DNA from: Petunia secreta | Lineage: Eukaryota > Streptophyta > Magnoliopsida > Solanales > Solanaceae | Reading direction: 5' to 3' | NCBI GenBank assembly: GCA_029990175.1 | Contig: JARKIP010000065.1 | Location: forward strand, 24,406,501-24,470,500 | Length of the DNA stretch: 64,000 bases | Notes under the pieces: model-generated | The model's database searches: none | Told to the model about the DNA's origin: nothing | Seen by the model: the letters and a program-made list of their open reading frames with translations, nothing else | Translations under genes and position numbers: made by a program | Shown here: positions 58,248 to 64,000 of the stretch, piece by piece | How the letters are laid out: every line of letters begins with the position of its first letter | How positions within the stretch are numbered: the stretch's first letter is position 1

Positions 58248-58772
58248 GCGTCCGAAGACAACGAGTGTGTTCGAGCAGACAATCGAGAACCGAAGCCAAG
58301 GCTTACCGAAGTCAAGTCTGTCGAACACATTTTAACTCTGCCCTACGTGGCTTATTTCTATTGGTCGCCTGTGACCCTTTTACTAGTTTACCCTTAGTAT
58401 TTCCTATATAAACCTTGTTTCCTTTCATTGTACAGAGATAGTTTTTGAACAATGATAAATTAATGAAAGTGCCGAGCACCTTTCTCTTGTCTCCGTCGTG
58501 AGCAAAACCCTTTGAGGGATTTTATGGACTTGTGGCTTTCGGTTAATCCGATTGAACATTCCTCTTTGATCATTCAGTTTGCAAGAGGCAATGTTCTCTT
58601 GAGGATTGTTGCATAGTTAGGGTGATTCTTGTGACCCTTTCGATCGAGCTTTGAGACAAGTTCCTCACTGTTCTTTCGAAAGAAGCAAGTTTTGTCTTTC
58701 TTCTATCTTTTATCTTTCTTGTTTATGTTCCGCGTTTGTGCTTAGCAACTCCTTCGGGTTTGCATTGCACCA
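58025..58772 (+). repeat. 3' LTR of element E
   Basis: 748 bp. The first 223 bp encode the C-terminus of pol, ending at 58,247. Confidence 0.94.
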
Positions 58773-58777
58773 AACTA

Positions 58778-59394
58778 TGGTATAATGATAACCATCAATT
58801 CCGTTGAACACTGCATCGGCAACCATGACAAGTCTTGAACATATGTCGTGACTTGAACTCTCAGGGAAAACAATCACTCCTAGGAAACCAATAGCAAATG
58901 CAAGTGGTCTAGCCCTTCTCCAACCACCATAGGACTCGAACTCCTTATGACTATCATACGCCCTCAAATGCCCAAACCGAGTGTAAAAATAGGAAAATGG
59001 GATCTTCTTTTGTTGTAAAAATCCACGTCCACACTTGCCACTATTCCTAACTTCTTACGAAACTCGTCAGCTGTGGGGACGCTAGGTGTTAGTATGCGGC
59101 CCCCTTGCCAATAATGTTTGTCTAACCCCGAGTGTGATACAAAGCCCCCTATTTCTTCCAACAAAGGTGTTAATTCAATGTCCCCAAACCTAAACACGTT
59201 CAATTCTTCATCCCAAAATGACACTGCTGCTTCGATCATCTCCCTACATTGGTTCCATTTTTAACAGTGAAACCAAATGACCCAAGTGTTGACGTACCTC
59301 GGTTTGCTCTCCTAGTGACAGGTTGCTCCACCAATTAGTCAACAAAGGAGGTGCGCCCATAGTCATTCCAAATCGATGAAACTTTTGACTCATT
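58778..59394 (-). pseudogene. Element F ORF1a, N-terminal part (DUF7745-like)
   Basis: The likely ATG at 59,394 (MSQKFHRFGMTMGAPP) lies six bases after acceptor-like TTTACTTTTAG. It reads TNWWSNLSLGEQTEVRQHLG, then one extra base near 59,245 shifts the frame and creates a TAG. It continues MIEAAVSFWDEELNVFRFGD and LTPLLEEIGGFV (58,964-59,239). A frame change near 58,965 leads to ARPLAFAIGFLGVIVFPE and VMVADAVFNGIDGYHYTIV, ending at the E target site. The protein family is common in Ogre-type elements. Its role is not known. Removing E would rejoin it to 51,249. Confidence 0.78.
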
Positions 59395-60002
59395 GTGACC
59401 TAAAAGTAAAGAAGAATTAAAGTTTAAAACCCGTCCCTTTTGAGAATAAGTGAACAAATAAATTTTTTCATTCTTGTCTTACTTTTCTTTTCTTTTCTTT
59501 TCTTTTCTTTTCTTTTTTCTCAAATGCACATAATCATGTCCTAACGTCCCTTTGGGGTCGAAAAACCCGTTCAGGTAGTTTGGATAAGTTGAAAACTAGT
59601 CGGCTCACAGGGAGCCCCTACTACGGCATGATGCATGCTCATTACAACAGAAGAGTGGTGTGATTCTAGATACGGTTCCCCAAGGCAGACGGCCAAGGAG
59701 CGGGATCATTTGAAATTGTTGGCTGTACCACGGACCAACTATATTCCAACATGTCCCTCTTAAAAGGCGTTTTGGTGGTGAAGCGACCGTGGGATCCACG
59801 TAATCGCTGTGTGTGTGTGAAGTGTCGTTTTCAGGAGTGGGGGAGTATGATTGGAGTATGCAAAATGTCACATAAATAATACAATAAATAAATAAAGAAA
59901 AAAAAAAAGAAACCATGTTAGTACAATAATAATAATGAATAAAAAGATAATAATTAAATAAATCCCAAAAGTAAAGAATCGTTGTGGTTAGGACTTTGAG
60001 TA
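59395..60002 (-). other. 5' untranslated strip of F
   Basis: No ORF. Contains a (TTTTC)n microsatellite at 59,482-59,516, an A-rich run near 59,897 and the GGGTTTTTCGACCCCAAAG motif near 59,550-59,570. Confidence 0.65.
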
Positions 60003-60020
60003 TCCCCAGCGGAGTCGCCA
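60003..60020 (-). other. Ogre-type primer binding site of F
   Basis: Minus-strand TGGCGACTCCGCTGGGGA, three bases from the LTR. Ogre elements are reported to use tRNA-Arg; I could not match a specific tRNA from memory. Confidence 0.8.
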
Positions 60021-60023
60021 TTC

Positions 60024-63000
60024 TGTCATACCCGATTTTGGACTCAGCTCGAGGCGAGTTGGGTTTCGGATTTGACTGGGTGAACTCGTTTGAGTTTTAG
60101 ATGTTTGAGTCGCCACCTAATATAATTTCTAAGGCGTATTAGGTCACCTAAGGTCTAAAGTCAAGTTAAATAAGTCTACTGGTCTATTTTAGAGATTCTA
60201 TGTAGGTAAGAAGTCCAAGTGACTCAGGAAAGAAAGTGTTAGGCACTTCCCCAAGCCCCATAAAAACTTGTTACCGCCCGAGTCTTAATTTTGGGATAAT
60301 GAACCGCGTACGTTGTCATACTAACTTAGAAATTTAACATTCTAACTAAGGTATACTTATACATGCAAGTAACTTTCACATTCGACCTAGGTTTTGAGTC
60401 TAGTCGTGTCTACGACCTCTAATGTCAAAAGCCTAATCGTAAAGAAAGGTTATAGCAACAATAGTTAGTTAACTTACATGTTAAAAGGGTATTTTGCATG
60501 AATAGACTATGTTCACAAATAATTTCAGATTTTGTATATAACCGAAAAGGGTTTATTTTGAAAACAAAATGTTGGCTCATTTGGGGTCGGCGTGACTCGT
60601 CATTAATTGGCGAGCTTTAACCTTAATAGATTTTTGGTGTAGGGGTCAACTTTTGGAAGATATATATTGGCAAGAGGGCTGTTTTTGAAAGCGGGTTCAC
60701 GAAAAATCACATAAATGCAGATAAGAGGGCTGTCACACGTAATAGCATACATATAAGTATTAGACATGCAAATATATGGTCTAAGTGATAGCTATATCTT
60801 TATAAAACCCTTTTAGACTGTACAAGTGACCCCAAAGCTTTAAACACCCATATACACTATTAGATTAGTGTATAAGAGAGTGTTAGAGCATCTCAAAATA
60901 TATTTTATACATATACAGGCCATTTTTTGAAAGGTTTACTGGGCCTGGACCATTCGTGCAAATAGAAAACAGTTTAATCTTAGCGAAACAAACCAGATTT
61001 TAGTACTTTTCACTAATAGCCTAGATTTAAAATATAATTCCAATCTGATCATCATATGACATGTTTTAAAAGTAATCAAAACCTGTGAGACACATTATAG
61101 GCAGTAGTATTACCATTTAAAAAGCATAAAGTTTTGAAAACATGTTATAATTGGTAGTACTACTCAAGTTTTCAAAGGAAAACACCCTAAACTTGGATGA
61201 TGCAGCATATAAAGAGGTAAGAGGGAGAGAGAGAGGCTCCGATGTAGCCTTTTCACACAGCCTAGTAACTGTGTGCCTATTTTAAGAAAATACAATAGGG
61301 GACCTAATAAAAATACACAATGGGGGCAGTTTCTAAAAGGTATGGATCATCAGGTAATTCATAAGCCATTCTAAGCATGGTCAGGACTTCCAGACTTGCA
61401 CCTAAGTAAGCATTACACAATGCAGCCAACAATCTGGATCAATAGTCTAAGTTTTAGACACAAAACCCAGTTGACATGGCCTGGAAACCCACAGACAAGC
61501 AGAATCCCCTCACTGGGGTCTGAGTAAGGGCCAAAACCTGTAATAGAACCTTGGTAGTTCCTGCATAAAGGGGTTAACACAAAGGCAAAGGGAGAGCCCT
61601 GAACAGGCACTGAGAAGGGTAATATGCAGCCTCTCAACAAGTATACACAGAGCATAAGAGATAATTACACAAACAGTTTCAAGCCAGGACAAACAGGGAT
61701 GGAAGTCAAGTATCTAAACTAAAAGCAACAGGCAGTCAAGAAGAAAGAGAGAGAGAGTTACCTTCAGCAATGAACAAGTAAACAGAGTTGTGAGTGATTC
61801 TTAACACTTGCAGAAAGCAAAACTAGAGAATCAACAAGGCAAAGGTCTTCCAGTGATGTTGAAAGACAAGCAGAAGAGAGTAAAGTGGATGCTAGATATT
61901 TTTTGTGTTGGGAGAGTAGTGCAGAATATTCGGTGCCCCCAACTTATGTCTAAGGTCAGGTTTATATAGGTGTGAGGGGGTGGGGACTCAAGATTCAAAT
62001 GGGTAAACCCATAAGGCAAAGGAATATTTCATTCCATGAATAAAAGGGACACCCTTAGGTGGACTTTCAAAGTATAACCCAATCAAAGTCCCAGATTTAA
62101 AGCATATCTAATCCCAAACAAAATATGGTTCCCCCTCACTGAACTTAACCAAGTCTAGGTTCAATAATCAGTGTATAAACATGATTTAGGCTCAATAATA
62201 ATTCGAACAAATTCTGAAAATAACCTAATTGATATCACATAAATTACCAGAATCAAATTCCACTCATGTATCAATTAGAGATTCTCCTCTAACAAACTTA
62301 GATTTTCCTATACAAGTAAAATAAGTCATTCAATCAGATTTTAAACATGACCACGAGAATTAAGCACTTTGACAGAGTATGAAGTTAAATTCATTGCACC
62401 AAACAAGAATGAACATAAACAATTTATAAATTGCCCCTGATTTTACATTCAGAATTTAATAGAGATGGCCCAAGGCCTAAACGATGAGCATATTTACACA
62501 GACATGTGAGATTTCAAGAAAACGTTTAGCTTCAGTCAGTGAATTAACAAGAACAATAAACACATGGATTTTAACTAGCTAGATAGCAAATAATCAAATA
62601 GTCACGTTGGTACACAGCAAATACAGGCAAGTATAGGCATGAATTTACAAAAATCTAAAACGTCAAAAAGAAGAAGGAAAATTACCCATTTAGGTTTTGA
62701 ATCGGGTTCAAATTGACCCAATTCCGGTCATGCATAGGGGTTTTCCCTTTCCCCACGATGGTGTCATGTAATTTTAATGAATAAAAATCACCAGCGTACC
62801 TTTTCCCGGTGACAAAAACCTCATCGGCGAGAGGTCAAATTTGACCTCCGTCGAAACCATCAAATAGTACCAAAGTTTTGCAGCGGACATCAAGGGGAAC
62901 ACAATAGTGTCATTTTCCCCAAATTTCTCCGGTTGAAATGGCCAGAAAATTTATCGACAATGGTGGCAATTGAAATCGCCAAGAGAGGAGAGTGAGAGAG

Positions 63001-63549
63001 AGAGAGAGAGCATCGGGGACAGGGGTGTGGGGAAAATGAGAAAGAGGAAAGGGTTTGGGGTGTAGAAACAAAGGAATCTTAATTTGGACCATTGGATCGT
63101 CTACATGGACGATCAGGATCGATCCACGTAGCCATGACATGTAAAAAAAGGGCTGTTGTGTGTGCCTTATGTGTATATATGTGTATATGCGTATAGATAT
63201 TATGTAAATAGGTATAAAATAGGTATAAAATGGATCTAAAATGGTATAAAAATTATAGAAAAATTAGAAAAAATTTATTTAAAAGTGTTGGGAAGGCTAA
63301 ATTGCCTAAAGATTGTAATTTTGAGGCTTAAAATAATTTTTGGATAATTTTGTCAAAATGGGAGTAATTACGAGAATTGTAAAATAGCTATGGTTCGAGA
63401 CGACACTTTTGAAAATGGTCTCAATTTCCAGGCTTGTATGAGAAGATAATTTGAAAATAATAGACGAGGTAGGAATGGATACACAAGCATGTGTAAAATT
63501 CAAGAACGGTTGATTTTGAAAACAGGAGGGCCAAAATTGGGTGTCAACG
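60024..63549 (-). repeat. 5' LTR of element F (Ogre-type)
   Basis: About 3,526 bp. The inner end CGGGTATGACA is clear. The outer end reads CGTTGACACCC, where Ogre LTRs normally start TGTTGACACCC, so the end is set with one mismatch. No partner LTR is in the window. A minus-strand TATATAAA lies at 61,961-61,968 and a (GA)n run at 62,991-63,010. Small ORFs in it are not convincing. Confidence 0.75.
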
Positions 63550-64000
63550 CATAAGAGTAACTAAAATGAATTATGAGGTAACTTTCTTGTGAAGTCAATC
63601 AATTGACCTTCTTGTTGAAAGAACACAATGCTATGATTTGCTTCATCCACAATGAATTTCTTTGTGCTAGCGGTTCTGCTGTTATTTGATAATGAGTTAT
63701 TCCTTTTAAGAACTTCTACTATGAAATGAAATTTTCTGATATTCTCATAATTCTTCAGCAAATACATGCAAGTGATAAGTTCTTGATCGTTTGCTACATT
63801 CATGCCCTTTCACGTTTCTTGATTGGTATCAAATCATATCTTTGCTTTACTCTCATCACTGCCGATGCTTAGAGCATTAAAAATTTCTTTTTCTAATGCC
63901 TGGTAGGTAATACCATATTTCACAAGTATTAGTGTCATGGTTCATATATTTATTGCTTGCATCCCATTTTTCGTTGTAACCGATGTATATGCAATTTGTT
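63550..64000. other. Flanking DNA, origin unknown, with one short minus-strand ORF
   Basis: AT-rich sequence outside element F. A minus-strand ORF at 63,561-63,803 reads MNVANDQELITCMYLLKNYE and FHFIVEVLKRNNS. This faintly resembles the N-terminal domain of MuDR-type transposases (VANDQDL...VEV pattern). That resemblance is weak, and a host exon or chance ORF is equally possible. Nothing else is seen. Confidence 0.25.

Larger units (their letters stand above)
51255..58772 (+). mobile_element. Element E: CRM/Reina-like chromovirus inside ORF1a of F
   Basis: 7.5 kb, complete, flanked by AACTA (51,250-51,254 and 58,773-58,777). It has LTRs of 746 and 748 bp, differing by about 19 substitutions plus a 2-bp indel. 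A tRNA-iMet primer site, a 1.2 kb leader, one gag-pol frame and the polypurine tract AAGAAGGGGAGGA follow. Gag-pol is interrupted by four nonsense codons and two frameshifts, so it is inactive but is the best preserved chromovirus here. Confidence 0.94.
48100..63549 (-). mobile_element. Element F: Ogre/Tat-type Ty3/gypsy retrotransposon, 5' part, carrying nested E and A
   Basis: On the minus strand: a 3.5 kb LTR (ends CGTTGACACCC and CGGGTATGACA), an Ogre-type primer site TGGCGACTCCGCTGGGGA, an untranslated strip, and two ORFs resembling Ogre ORF1. Insertion of A at 48,099 ends the visible part, and gag-pol must lie beyond the window. E interrupts the first ORF. Very long LTRs, this primer site and an extra ORF before gag are hallmarks of Ogre elements. 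Both ORFs are broken. Confidence 0.85.

Noticed and set aside
60024..63549. Small ORFs such as 61,413-61,655 and 62,910-63,140
   Set aside because: They lie in the Ogre LTR, are short, and show no motif or start context.

Overview
The window is repeat-dense plant nuclear DNA, from a large-genome dicot and possibly a nightshade (inferred from the mix of element families, low confidence). Nearly all of it is LTR retrotransposons nested inside one another. I found no convincing host gene. Only the last ~450 bases (63,550-64,000) lie outside a recognisable element.

Nesting, outermost first. F is an Ogre/Tat-type Ty3/gypsy element on the minus strand. It has a 3.5 kb LTR at 60,024-63,549, an Ogre-type primer site at 60,003-60,020 and two ORF1 modules in tandem. 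F is split by E (51,255-58,772, plus strand), a CRM/Reina-like chromovirus with target duplication AACTA, and by A (<1-48,099, minus strand), a chromovirus related to E. A is split inside its reverse transcriptase by B (511-43,341, plus strand, duplication AACTT), a SIRE/Maximus-type Ty1/copia element with an env-like gene. B carries three insertions: C (5,586-16,223, minus, Tekay-type chromovirus, GTGAA) inside its RT; D (19,726-35,155, plus, GATCT), a non-autonomous element with unfamiliar ORFs; and G (36,163-43,110, plus, GTTAG), an Athila-type element with gag and protease only, inside B's 3' LTR. D is split by H (21,837-31,541, minus, AGAAG), a second Tekay-type element. The longest chain is F > A > B > D > H, five levels.

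Hand-counted LTR-LTR divergence is about 2-2.5 % for B, C, D, E and G, but only 7 transitions in 2,695 bp (0.26 %) for H. H is therefore much the youngest, although its genes are heavily broken and its protease segment is missing. All gag-pol regions are pseudogenes. Many stop codons are TAG or TGA, as expected from C-to-T decay of methylated cytosines.

Four observations deserve most attention. (1) A short palindrome, GGAACNGKTCC and variants, recurs about 20 times through B, in LTR, spacer and coding DNA and in all three codon phases. (2) D keeps A-type LTRs, leader, primer site and polypurine tract but replaces gag-pol with ORFs I do not recognise. (3) H has near-identical LTRs around dead coding DNA, so it was probably mobilised in trans. 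(4) F has two diverged ORF1 modules, each preceded by an intron-like spacer. Counts and alignments were done by eye; family names come from motif recognition, not searches.
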